64,000 bases of DNA from Planktotalea arctica (GTDB lineage Bacteria > Pseudomonadota > Alphaproteobacteria > Rhodobacterales > Rhodobacteraceae), in NCBI RefSeq assembly GCF_002105285.1, contig NZ_MUHR01000005.1, positions 1-64,000 on the forward strand, in the 5' to 3' direction. Shown piece after piece: positions 54,977-63,753 of the stretch. Under the pieces are notes generated by a model. That model searched no databases, was not told where the DNA came from, and saw nothing but the letters and a program-made list of their open reading frames with translations. The translations under genes were made by a program, and so were the position numbers. Positions within the stretch are counted from its first letter, which is position 1, and each line of letters begins with the position of its first letter.

Positions 54977-56118
54977 AAATCGCGGGCGATTGGATCGAGG
55001 CACTGGCGACCCAAGCAGTTTTTGACGCGTTAACCGGTCAAGGATACCAAGCGCTTTTCGTGGGCGGATGCGTGCGTAACGCGCTTCTGAAGGTTGCTGT
55101 TTCGGATATCGATATCGCCACGGATGCGCATCCTGAAGAGGTGACGCGCTGTGCGAAGACCGCTGGTTTACGCGCTATTCCAACGGGGCTGGACCATGGT
55201 ACGATAACAGTCGTTTCAGGCGGTATCGCACATGAAATAACCACGTTTCGTGCGGACGTTGAAACCGATGGACGCCATGCCAAAGTGCAGTTTTTCGATG
55301 ACGTTGCGAGGGATGCAGCGCGGCGCGACTTTACCATGAATGCGCTTTACGCGATGGCCGATGGGTGTGTGATCGACCCGCTGGGTGGGCTGGCGGATTT
55401 AGAGCGCGGTCATGTGCGTTTCATCGGTGATGCGGGCGCGCGCATTTGCGAGGATTATCTACGCGCGCTCAGGTTTTTTCGCTTTACTGCGTGGTACGGC
55501 GATCCTGCGCTCGGGATTGATGCGAATGGGCTGGCGGCGGTGGCAGGCAATCTTGAGGGGTTGGAGAGATTGTCGCGCGAACGCGTCGGCGCAGAGTTGA
55601 AAAAGTTACTGAGTGCGCCTGATCCCTCAATGGCGGTTGCTGCGATGCGCAGTTGTGGCGCTTTAAGTACAGTTCTGGATGGCGTCGATGATCGCGGGCT
55701 TTCGCCCTTGATTCACCATGAACAGGAATGGGGTGTTGCCCCTGATCCGATGCGCCGTTTGAGCGTGTTATGCGGGGGCGAAAACGCAGAAAAACTGCGC
55801 CTGAGCAAGGCGGATAGGGCGCGCTGGGCGATGTTGCGCGGGGAAGTCGGGTCGATGAAAGCGGCCGGACATTTGGGGTATTTGCATGGCAGCCCCGTTG
55901 CGCTCGATGTGCTTATCTTGCGTGCTGCGATATTGGAGATGCCTTTAAGCGAAACGCAAATAGAAGAAACTAAAAAAGGTGAAAGCGCGGCATTTCCAGT
56001 GAAGGCAAAAGACCTCCCTGACCTGTCAGGCAAGGATTTGGGCGCGCGCCTCAAAGCGTTGGAAGCGCTATGGATCGCATCGGAATTTACGCTGAGCAAA
56101 AGTGACCTTCTCAAGTGA
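54973..56118 (+). CDS. tRNA nucleotidyltransferase (CCA-adding or poly(A) polymerase family)
   Basis: A protein of 381 residues of the class II nucleotidyltransferases. The N-terminal FVGGCVRNALLKVAVSDIDIATDAHPEEV has the catalytic Asp-x-Asp; EITTFRADVETDGRHAKVQFFDDVARDAARRDFTMNALYAMADG and RFIGDAGARICEDYLRALRFFRF follow, the usual motifs B to E. It adds CCA to tRNA 3' ends in bacteria lacking a separate poly(A) enzyme; in alphaproteobacteria it is usually the CCA enzyme. GTG of the next gene overlaps its stop. Confidence 0.9.
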   Translation: MKIAGDWIEALATQAVFDALTGQGYQALFVGGCVRNALLKVAVSDIDIATDAHPEEVTRCAKTAGLRAIPTGLDHGTITVVSGGIAHEITTFRADVETDGRHAKVQFFDDVARDAARRDFTMNALYAMADGCVIDPLGGLADLERGHVRFIGDAGARICEDYLRALRFFRFTAWYGDPALGIDANGLAAVAGNLEGLERLSRERVGAELKKLLSAPDPSMAVAAMRSCGALSTVLDGVDDRGLSPLIHHEQEWGVAPDPMRRLSVLCGGENAEKLRLSKADRARWAMLRGEVGSMKAAGHLGYLHGSPVALDVLILRAAILEMPLSETQIEETKKGESAAFPVKAKDLPDLSGKDLGARLKALEALWIASEFTLSKSDLLK

Positions 56119-56702
56119 CCATTTTGAGTGATCCCCTGTATTTGTTCGTTTTTCTAGGCCTGTTTTCGCCTGGGCCCAACGTGATCCTGCTCACAGCTTC
56201 TGGCGCGCGTTTCGGGTTCATGCGCACGCTCCCTCATCTGCTGGGTGTCGCGCTGGGCGTCGGGATCATTGCGGGGCTAACTGCCTATGGTCTTGGCGCT
56301 ATCTTGCTAGCATTTCCGAGCCTGACGCTTGCCCTTAAGATCCTCGCATCGGTTTGGATTTTGTGGATGGCGTGGGGGCTTTGGAATGCCAAGCCACGCG
56401 AGGTGGACGACACGGACGCGCCGATGACTTTCATCCAAGCGTTGCTGTTCCAATGGGTGAACCCGAAAATCTGGGCCGTCGCCCTAACAGCGATGTCGGC
56501 CTATCCGGGTGGGCTTTCCCCGACGGGCGAAGCGCTGCGCCTCGCGAGCGCGTTTTCGGGCATTAACCTTTTTGTCTGCCTGTTCTGGACCTCCGCGGGG
56601 GCGCTTCTTACTTATCTTTTGATGGCACCGCTGGCATGGCGCATTTTCATGCGCGTCATGGCCTTGGCCTTGGTGATTTTTTCGCTCATGGTCTTCGTCT
56701 AA
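56115..56702 (+). CDS. LysE family translocator
   Basis: A protein of 195 residues with about six transmembrane helices. The N-terminus shows FSPGPNVILLTASGARFGFMRTLPHLLGVALGVG, the PGP loop of the LysE/RhtB amino-acid exporters, and FQWVNPKIWAVALTA is also typical. It exports amino acids or related metabolites. The start is a GTG overlapping the stop of the CCA enzyme gene. No regulator next to it, so the substrate is open. Confidence 0.85.
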   Translation: MTILSDPLYLFVFLGLFSPGPNVILLTASGARFGFMRTLPHLLGVALGVGIIAGLTAYGLGAILLAFPSLTLALKILASVWILWMAWGLWNAKPREVDDTDAPMTFIQALLFQWVNPKIWAVALTAMSAYPGGLSPTGEALRLASAFSGINLFVCLFWTSAGALLTYLLMAPLAWRIFMRVMALALVIFSLMVFV

Positions 56703-56728
56703 CCAAATAGACTGGAAGGCTGCGTGCC

Positions 56729-58564
56729 ATGCTGCGTTTCTTCGAACGCCTTGTTGATCCTTATGTGAGCTATTCGGAAACGAATGTGCCACCTACGAAG
56801 CTGTGGCCGTTCATGATGAATTATGCACAGCCGTTCAAAAAGGTATTCTGGTACACGGGCATTATGTCCGTTGTCGTCGCTGTGGTCGAAATCTGGCTAA
56901 TTTCCTACATGGGCCGCGTCGTAGATATTTTGCAGGGCGATCCAGCGCAGGTCTGGGCGATTTACGGCGGCGAGTTCATTCTGGTCGCGCTGTTTATCCT
57001 GTTCATCCGTCCTGTGCTTCAATTCATCGACGTGGCGTTGCTCAACAATACCATTCTGCCGAACTTTGGCACGCTCATTCGTTGGCGCGCGCATAAACAT
57101 GTGCTGAGGCAATCGGTGGGTTGGTTCGAAAATGATTTCGCGGGGCGCATCGCAAACCGGATCATGCAAACACCGCCCGCTGCGGGCGAGGCGGTGTTTC
57201 AAGTGTTCGACGCGATCACCTTTTCGCTGGCTTATGTCATCGGTTCGACCATTCTGCTTGCGCAGGCCGATCCGCGTTTGGCGGTGCCTTTAGTGATCTG
57301 GTTAGGCCTTTATGGCGCATTGGTTTTGTGGACAGTCCGGCGCGTTGGGCCAGCGTCGCAAGCTTCGTCGAATGCGCGCTCATTGGTGACGGGGCGCGTT
57401 GTCGATGCGTACACGAATATTCATTCGGTAAAGATGTTTAGTCATGGACCGCAAGAGCTTGATTACGCCCGAGACGCGATCGAAGAAGCACGCGTCACAT
57501 TCCAAGCAGAAATGCGCATTTTCACCATGATGGACGTGGTTTTGGTGATGCTGAACGGTTTGCTTATCATCGGTGTTGTTGGTGGTGCGATCTGGCTTTG
57601 GATGCAGGGCGAAGCGTCGGTTGGCGTTGTTGCTGCGTCTACTGCGCTGGCGTTGCGCCTTAACGCGATGACGGGTTGGATCATGTGGGCGCTGACGTCC
57701 TTCTTCCGGCAGCTTGGTGTCGTGAAGGAAGGTATGGAGACGATTGCGCAACCTATCACCTTGGTTGACGATGTGGATGCAAAGCGTCTGGATCTGCGCA
57801 ACGGGCTGATTGAAATGGATAGGCTCACTCATCATTATGGGAGACAAACAGGCGGTTTAGACTCTGTTTCGTTGCGTATTGAACCGGGTCAGAAAATCGG
57901 CTTGATCGGTCGATCAGGTGCAGGGAAGAGCACTTTGGTCAAGCTGCTCTTGCGGTTTTACGACGCTGATGGTGGACGCATTTTGATCGACGGGCAGGAC
58001 ATTGCGAAGGTAACGCAAGACAGCCTGCGTGCACAGATCGGGATGGTGCAGCAAGATAGTTCCTTGATGCACCGCTCTGTGCGCGACAACATCGCTTATG
58101 GGCGGCCCGAGGCGAGCGAGGAAGAGATTGTCGCAGCCGCCAAGAAGGCCGAAGCGCATGAGTTCATTCTGGGCCTTGCCGATGCCGAGGGCCGCGAGGG
58201 ATACGATGCTCAAGTCGGCGAGCGGGGGGTGAAACTATCGGGCGGTCAGCGCCAAAGGATCACGCTTGCGCGGGTTATTCTGAAGGATGCGCCGATCCTG
58301 CTGCTCGATGAGGCGACCAGCGCACTCGACAGTGAAGTCGAGGCTGCGATTCAGGAAACGCTCTATGGGATGATGGCTGGCAAATCGGTGATTGCGATTG
58401 CGCACCGGCTGTCCACGATCGCGCAGATGGACCGCATTTTGGTGCTCGATCGCGGCAAGATTGTCGAAGACGGCAGCCATGACGCGCTTTTGAAAAAGGG
58501 TGGGCTATATTCCGAGTTCTGGGCGCGTCAGTCGGGCGGGTTTTTGAATGCCGAGGATGTATGA
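56729..58564 (+). CDS. ABC exporter, fused membrane and ATPase domains (first of pair)
   Basis: A protein of 611 residues: six transmembrane helices over residues 30-330, with a nucleotide-binding domain from about 350. Walker A is LIGRSGAGKSTLVKLLLRF, the signature KLSGGQRQRI, Walker B ILLLDEATSALD and the H-loop AIAHRLST. The layout fits multidrug or lipid exporters of the MsbA/MdlB kind. The adjacent gene codes for a similar protein and overlaps by four bases, so a heterodimer is likely. Confidence 0.92.
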   Translation: MLRFFERLVDPYVSYSETNVPPTKLWPFMMNYAQPFKKVFWYTGIMSVVVAVVEIWLISYMGRVVDILQGDPAQVWAIYGGEFILVALFILFIRPVLQFIDVALLNNTILPNFGTLIRWRAHKHVLRQSVGWFENDFAGRIANRIMQTPPAAGEAVFQVFDAITFSLAYVIGSTILLAQADPRLAVPLVIWLGLYGALVLWTVRRVGPASQASSNARSLVTGRVVDAYTNIHSVKMFSHGPQELDYARDAIEEARVTFQAEMRIFTMMDVVLVMLNGLLIIGVVGGAIWLWMQGEASVGVVAASTALALRLNAMTGWIMWALTSFFRQLGVVKEGMETIAQPITLVDDVDAKRLDLRNGLIEMDRLTHHYGRQTGGLDSVSLRIEPGQKIGLIGRSGAGKSTLVKLLLRFYDADGGRILIDGQDIAKVTQDSLRAQIGMVQQDSSLMHRSVRDNIAYGRPEASEEEIVAAAKKAEAHEFILGLADAEGREGYDAQVGERGVKLSGGQRQRITLARVILKDAPILLLDEATSALDSEVEAAIQETLYGMMAGKSVIAIAHRLSTIAQMDRILVLDRGKIVEDGSHDALLKKGGLYSEFWARQSGGFLNAEDV

Positions 58565-60399
58565 AAAAGATCGACACATGGATCGAAGCGTTTCGCCCTG
58601 CTGATGGGCCGCCGCCGCGCACGCTACGCGCGTTTTTGGGCTGGTGTCTGTCGGGGGCTTGGCCGGTTCTGATCTTTGCGGCACTTTTGTCGGCGGCGGC
58701 AGGTGCGATGGAGGCGGGCACCGCGTGGATTCTTGGCATGGTGATCGACACGGTCGTCGCCAGTGGTGCTGAGAATTTCTACGCACCGGGAAATATGCTC
58801 ATGATCGGGCTGGCTGTCGGGTTCTTCGTGATCCTGCGGCCTGTGACTTTTGCACTGTCGTCCGGCGCGAACCACATCATCGTGATGCCAAACGTTTCGA
58901 CTTTGGTGCAGTCGCGTTTGCACCGTTGGTCGCTTGGGCAATCGGTCACTTTCTTTGATGACGATTTCGCGGGGCGTATCGCACAAAAGCAGATGCAAAC
59001 GGCGCGTGCGGTGACGGATGTCGTGTCCGAAACGATCAACGTGGTGGCCTTTGCGTTGGCGTCGCTTGTTGGCAGTTTCGCGCTTTTGAGCGCGATCGAC
59101 TGGCGCGTGGCTGCATTGTTCGTGATTTGGCTTGTGTTCTATTTTGCGTTGATTGCCTGGTTCTTGCCGAGAATTCGCGCGCGATCTGCGACGCGGGCAG
59201 GGGCACGAGCGGTGGTGTCAGGGCAGGTGGTGGATACGATCACCAATATCAAGACGGTCAAGTTGTTTGCGCATGACGCTCATGAGGACGAGGTCGCCTT
59301 GGGTGCAATGGGCAAGTACCGCCATGAGGCGCTTCAATATGGCTGGATCGCAGCGTCGTTCCGGTTTTTTCTGATGTTGGTTGCGGGCATTTTGCCTGTT
59401 TTGCTGATGGGTGCGTCGATCTATTTCTGGCAGCTGGGACAAGCAAGCCCGGGAGATATTGTCGCCGCGGGCGCCGTGTCGATCCGCATCGCGCAGATGA
59501 CCGGCTGGGTCAGTTTCACGCTGATGGCTATCTATTCCAACGTCGGCGAAATTGAGGACGGGATGCGCACGCTGAGCAATCCGATCCGCGTCGATGACGC
59601 GGAAGGCGCAGAGGATATCCGCGTCGAACAAGGCGAAATCTGCTTTGAAGATGTGGACTTTCAATACGGCAATGCACTCGGCGGTGTTCAGAACATGACC
59701 CTCACGATTGGCGCGGGGGAAAAGCTGGGCATCGTCGGTGCGTCTGGCGCTGGTAAATCGACCTTGGTGTCGCTTCTTCTTAGGCTCTATGAGGCAGAAT
59801 CCGGGTGCATTTCGATTGACGGGCAACCGCTTGAGGAGGTCACGCAGACCTCGCTGCGGCGCGCTATTGGTATGGTCACTCAGGAAACTGCGATGTTTAA
59901 TCGCTCTGCACGGGACAATATCCTGTATGGGCGTCATGGTGCGGATGACGCGGACATGGTGCACGCGGCGGAGCAGGCAGAGGCGAGTGGTTTTATTGCC
60001 AACCTGCGCGATAATGCGGGACGCAGAGGCTATGATGCGCATCTGGGTGAGCGCGGTGTCAAGCTATCGGGTGGGCAACGCCAGCGTATCGCTTTGGCGC
60101 GTGCGATTTTGAAGGATGCACCCATTCTTGTGCTGGATGAGGCGACAAGCGCACTGGATAGCGAAGTAGAAGCGTCGATCCAAACCGCGCTAGAGCGCGC
60201 GATGGAGGGTAAAACGGTTCTGGCGATCGCGCACCGGCTGTCGACGCTCTCCAAGATGGACCGGATAATCGTTTTGGATGATGGCCAGATCGTTGAAGAT
60301 GGTACGCACGATGCGCTGCTGGCGCAGGACGGGCTTTATGCGCGCTACTGGAATCGTCAGTCAGGTGGCTTTATCGACGTGCGTTCTGCCGCCGGATAA
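58561..60399 (+). CDS. ABC exporter, fused membrane and ATPase domains (second of pair)
   Basis: A protein of 612 residues with the same design as its upstream neighbour: transmembrane domain at about 35-330 and ATPase domain after it, with Walker A IVGASGAGKSTLVSLLLRLY, KLSGGQRQRI, ILVLDEATSALD and AIAHRLST. Both ATPase sites look complete, so neither is catalytically degenerate as in many heterodimeric exporters. Membrane segments differ more than the ATPases. Substrate is unknown. The RNA methyltransferase gene follows after 15 bases. Confidence 0.92.
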   Translation: MKKIDTWIEAFRPADGPPPRTLRAFLGWCLSGAWPVLIFAALLSAAAGAMEAGTAWILGMVIDTVVASGAENFYAPGNMLMIGLAVGFFVILRPVTFALSSGANHIIVMPNVSTLVQSRLHRWSLGQSVTFFDDDFAGRIAQKQMQTARAVTDVVSETINVVAFALASLVGSFALLSAIDWRVAALFVIWLVFYFALIAWFLPRIRARSATRAGARAVVSGQVVDTITNIKTVKLFAHDAHEDEVALGAMGKYRHEALQYGWIAASFRFFLMLVAGILPVLLMGASIYFWQLGQASPGDIVAAGAVSIRIAQMTGWVSFTLMAIYSNVGEIEDGMRTLSNPIRVDDAEGAEDIRVEQGEICFEDVDFQYGNALGGVQNMTLTIGAGEKLGIVGASGAGKSTLVSLLLRLYEAESGCISIDGQPLEEVTQTSLRRAIGMVTQETAMFNRSARDNILYGRHGADDADMVHAAEQAEASGFIANLRDNAGRRGYDAHLGERGVKLSGGQRQRIALARAILKDAPILVLDEATSALDSEVEASIQTALERAMEGKTVLAIAHRLSTLSKMDRIIVLDDGQIVEDGTHDALLAQDGLYARYWNRQSGGFIDVRSAAG

Positions 60400-60414
60400 G
60401 GCACTAGCGCGCTT

Positions 60415-61641
60415 ATGGATGAATTTTTGATAGAGCGTTTGGGGCATCAGGGCGACGGAATCGCCGCCGGCCCCGTTTATGCCGCGCGCACCCTTCCGGG
60501 CGAGCGTGTGCAGGGTATTCGCAACGGGGATCGCTTGAGCGACGTGAAGATTGTCGAGCCGTCTGATCTGCGTGTTGCCGCCCTTTGCAAGCATTACAAA
60601 AGCTGTGGAGGCTGTCAGTTGCAGCACGCGGCAGAGCCGTTCGTGGCAGATTTCAAGCAGCGGATCGTGCAAAGCGCACTGGATGCCCATGGGATCAAGA
60701 CGGAGTTCCGTGCGATCAAGACCTCGCCGCCGCAAAGCCGTCGCCGCGCAACATTTGCAGTACGCCGTACTAAAAAGGGCGCGCTTTGGGGGTTTCATGC
60801 GCGCGCCTCTGATACGGTGATCGCCGTGCCGGAGTGTCAGCTTGTTGTGCCAGAGTTGCTGCAAGCGGGTCCTTTGATGGATGATCTGGCCTTGATTGGT
60901 GGATCGCGCAAAGGCGAGATGTCGGTGAATGTCACGCTCTCCGAGGTCGGGCTTGATGTGTATGTGCAAGGTGGCAAGCTGCTGGACAATGCGCTCACAC
61001 TCGCGCTGTCGGGGTTGGTGGAAAAGCACCGCCTTGCGCGCCTGACGTGGGACGACGAGGTCATCGGTATGCGCAATCCGCCACATCAGAAATTTGGCGC
61101 AGGCAAGGTGGTTCCGCCGCCTGGTGCCTTTTTGCAGGCAACGCAGCACGGGCAGGATGTCTTAACTGCTGCGGTGTTGGACGCGGTCAGCGGCGCGCGC
61201 GGCGTCGATCTGTTTGCGGGATGCGGCACTTTTACGCTGCCTCTGGCAGAGCGATCTGAAATTCTTGCGCTTGAGAGCGACAAGGCGATGATCGCAGCGC
61301 TGGACAGTGGCTGGCGTAAGGCCAAAGGGCTGAAAAAAGTGCAAGCAGTCGCGCGTGATCTGTTCCGACGTCCGTTGATGCAGGACGAATTCAAGCACAT
61401 GGATTTTGCTGTGCTCGACCCGCCGCGAGCGGGGGCAGAGGCGCAAGTGGCCGAGATTGCGCAAAGCGCATTGGAACAGCTTGCCTATGTGTCATGCAAT
61501 CCCGTGACCTTCGCGCGCGACGCGAAGGTGCTGATCGGGGCTGGTTTTACGCTTGATTGGATACAGGTTGTGGATCAATTCCGCTGGTCTGCGCATGTAG
61601 AGCTTGCAGCGAAGTTTGGCCGCACACATATGCAGCGCTAA
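60415..61641 (+). CDS. RNA (uracil-5-)-methyltransferase, TrmA/RlmD family
   Basis: A protein of 408 residues. A TRAM-like N-terminal domain (IERLGHQGDGIAAGPVYAARTLPGERVQG) precedes the iron-sulfur motif CKHYKSCGGCQLQH and a fourth cysteine in VPECQLVV. The methyltransferase domain has the SAM-binding GVDLFAGCGTFTLPLA, VLDPPRAGA and the catalytic cysteine in YVSCNPVTFARD. It methylates uridine in rRNA or tRNA; which uridine cannot be decided here. Convergent neighbours are absent and the channel gene follows after 21 bases. Confidence 0.9.
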   Translation: MDEFLIERLGHQGDGIAAGPVYAARTLPGERVQGIRNGDRLSDVKIVEPSDLRVAALCKHYKSCGGCQLQHAAEPFVADFKQRIVQSALDAHGIKTEFRAIKTSPPQSRRRATFAVRRTKKGALWGFHARASDTVIAVPECQLVVPELLQAGPLMDDLALIGGSRKGEMSVNVTLSEVGLDVYVQGGKLLDNALTLALSGLVEKHRLARLTWDDEVIGMRNPPHQKFGAGKVVPPPGAFLQATQHGQDVLTAAVLDAVSGARGVDLFAGCGTFTLPLAERSEILALESDKAMIAALDSGWRKAKGLKKVQAVARDLFRRPLMQDEFKHMDFAVLDPPRAGAEAQVAEIAQSALEQLAYVSCNPVTFARDAKVLIGAGFTLDWIQVVDQFRWSAHVELAAKFGRTHMQR

Positions 61642-61662
61642 GGGCGTGGATAGGACATTCTG

Positions 61663-62451
61663 ATGCGGCAAAAATTAGATGCGTGGCTGGACCAGCCTTG
61701 GGTCGGGAATTTCATCATTGGGGTGATTATTCTGAATGCCATAGTGCTCGGGCTTGAAACTTCTGGCGAGGTGATGGCGCGTTATGGCACACTTATTCTT
61801 GCGATCGACACAGCCTGTCTGGCGATCTTCGTTGGGGAAATTATCGCCAAGTTGATCGCACGGGGTGCGCGGTTCTTTCGCAGTGGTTGGAACCTTTTTG
61901 ATTTCGCGGTAGTTGCGATCGCGCTCGTCCCGGCATCGGGTGGCCTTTCGGTACTACGCGCTTTGCGTATTTTGCGGGTGCTGCGTGTCGTGTCTGTTGC
62001 GCCAAGTCTGCGGCGCGTGGTCGAGGGGTTCGTTACCGCTCTTCCCGGGATGGGCAGCGTGTTCCTGTTGATGTCGATCATTTTTTATATTGGTGCTGTG
62101 ATTGCAACGAAACTGTTTGGAAGTGATTTTCCGCAGTGGTTCGGCTCACTTGGGCAATCGGGTTACACGCTGTTTCAGATTATGACGCTCGAGAGCTGGT
62201 CCATGGGCATCGTGCGCCCTGTGATGGAGGTTTATCCCTACGCTTGGGCCTTTTTCCTGCCGTTTATTTTGATGACGACCTTTGCGGTGGTTAACCTTTT
62301 GGTGGGTCTGATCGTGAATTCGATGCAGGATGCGCATCAAGCCGAAGATGTTGCGCGCACGGATGCGTATCGCGACGAAGTTGTCGCGCGGCTTGAAACG
62401 ATCGAAAAGATGCTTTCGCAGAAAGAGACGTCACAAGAGCGTCAGAGATAG
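61663..62451 (+). CDS. Bacterial voltage-gated sodium channel (NaChBac family)
   Basis: A protein of 262 residues with six transmembrane segments and a C-terminal helix. The S4 sensor has four arginines spaced by three (Arg99, 102, 105, 108, in LRALRILRVLRVV). The pore loop is TLESWSM (residues 175-181), with the Glu177 that gives sodium selectivity in BacNav channels. The C-terminal segment (EDVARTDAYRDEVVARLETIEKMLSQKE) is a coiled coil for tetramer assembly. Known relatives are found in marine alphaproteobacteria. It probably supports sodium-dependent motility or pH homeostasis. Confidence 0.93.
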   Translation: MRQKLDAWLDQPWVGNFIIGVIILNAIVLGLETSGEVMARYGTLILAIDTACLAIFVGEIIAKLIARGARFFRSGWNLFDFAVVAIALVPASGGLSVLRALRILRVLRVVSVAPSLRRVVEGFVTALPGMGSVFLLMSIIFYIGAVIATKLFGSDFPQWFGSLGQSGYTLFQIMTLESWSMGIVRPVMEVYPYAWAFFLPFILMTTFAVVNLLVGLIVNSMQDAHQAEDVARTDAYRDEVVARLETIEKMLSQKETSQERQR

Positions 62452-62529
62452 CGAAATCCTTTTGAGCGGCGAATGAAACCGTCTATGAAGGACCTAATTG
62501 TAAGCACCGAATTTGAGGCAGTGATTCAA

Positions 62530-63024
62530 ATGAAACGACGCCTTCTTATTCTTTCGATTGCCTCTACATTGGCGTTGAGCGCGTGTTCGAGCAAGTTCAA
62601 ACGCTACAATGGTCCGCACGTGACGCGCGTGATCGTGTACAAAGAGCAGCGCAAGATGCACCTGATGCACAGGGGCGAGGTGCTGCGCAGTTACGACATC
62701 GGGCTTGGATTTGCGCCTTATGGTCACAAAGGTGAAGAGGGCGACGGGCGAACGCCGGAGGGCGAGTATATTATCGACCGTCGTAATCCGAATTCGGAGT
62801 TCCACCTGTCTATCGGCATCGATTACCCGAATGCACAGGACATTGCCAAAGCGAAAGCAGCTGGGGTTAGCCCCGGGGGCGATATCTTTATCCACGGACG
62901 CCCGAGCAAAAACGCTGGCGGTGGCCGCGACTGGACTGCGGGTTGCATTGCCGTGACCAACCGGGAGATGGAACGGATTTATGCTATGGTCGAAAACGGC
63001 ACGCCGATCTCTATTTATAAATAA
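62530..63024 (+). CDS. L,D-transpeptidase lipoprotein (YkuD domain)
   Basis: A protein of 164 residues. The signal peptide ends in LALSAC with Cys19 lipidated, so it is anchored to a membrane. The YkuD domain covers the rest: GDGRTPEGEYIID, then IHGRPSK with His122 and the active-site Cys139 in DWTAGCIAVTN. The motif has Thr in place of the usual Ser before A-G-C. It crosslinks meso-diaminopimelate residues or attaches proteins to peptidoglycan. The ATG is selected for the signal peptide; upstream in-frame ATGs are not needed. Confidence 0.88.
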   Translation: MKRRLLILSIASTLALSACSSKFKRYNGPHVTRVIVYKEQRKMHLMHRGEVLRSYDIGLGFAPYGHKGEEGDGRTPEGEYIIDRRNPNSEFHLSIGIDYPNAQDIAKAKAAGVSPGGDIFIHGRPSKNAGGGRDWTAGCIAVTNREMERIYAMVENGTPISIYK

Positions 63025-63043
63025 GTGAGGGGTTGGTGGGGCG

Positions 63044-63589
63044 TCAGTTTGCAGCGAGCTGAAGCGCGCCGCTTGCTTGCCTTCCTGTAACAAGGGTCCA
63101 CCAGATTTTTCCGTTGCTTTCTTGAAAGTAGGAAAAGCCCATATCGGTCGCAGAATTGTCGAGGATGACGTTGCGCGTGTTGGTTTCTTCCATCCAGGCG
63201 GCGAGCGTTTCGAGTTCCGTCTCATAGGTTTCTGAAATGTTTTCACCCTTGAGCTGACCTGTATAACCGACGCGGCGCACACGATCGATGGGCGACGAGC
63301 CGTCAGAGCCAAAATGCCAGGGGCGGTTCTGGATCGACATATCACGCGAATGGGTTGCTGCGGCGGCATTCAGTATTGCATCAAGTTTTAGAGGTGCGGC
63401 ACCGGATGCGCCGCGCAGAGAATTAACTGAATCAAGCATGCGGAACTGAATTTCAGCCACATCGCCAGCCCCGATGCGGTAGACTTTGGGAAGCGGTTTT
63501 CCATCCGGCGCGAGCGTGGTTTGTTGGGGGCTGCCGCATGCGGTGAGGGCAAGTGTCGCCAAAACAAGAAGAAATCCGATGCGCTTCAT
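63044..63589 (-). CDS. CAP (SCP/PR1) domain lipoprotein
   Basis: A protein of 181 residues with a lipoprotein signal ending in LALTAC (Cys18). A CAP domain follows: LDSVNSLRGASGAAPLKLDAILNAAAATHSRDMSIQNRPWHFGSDGSSPIDRVRRVGYTGQLKGENISETY, with the histidine and glutamate positions of the family. CAP proteins in bacteria are exported and poorly understood, sometimes linked to the cell wall. It faces the L,D-transpeptidase gene, 20 bases away, and is divergent from a second one. Confidence 0.82.
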   Translation of the reverse strand: MKRIGFLLVLATLALTACGSPQQTTLAPDGKPLPKVYRIGAGDVAEIQFRMLDSVNSLRGASGAAPLKLDAILNAAAATHSRDMSIQNRPWHFGSDGSSPIDRVRRVGYTGQLKGENISETYETELETLAAWMEETNTRNVILDNSATDMGFSYFQESNGKIWWTLVTGRQASGALQLAAN

Positions 63590-63753
63590 AGAATAGTACC
63601 CCGACTTAACTAGCTTAGCCCTACTCCTCTATGCGTTGCGATTCAAACCCACAATCGGTTGGCTTTTGCACAATCACGTGCGTTTCAATTGCGAGTGAGG
63701 CTTTCGCGCAATAACAATGTGGAAAAAGGTGCCGGTCTGAATTGGAGAACGTG

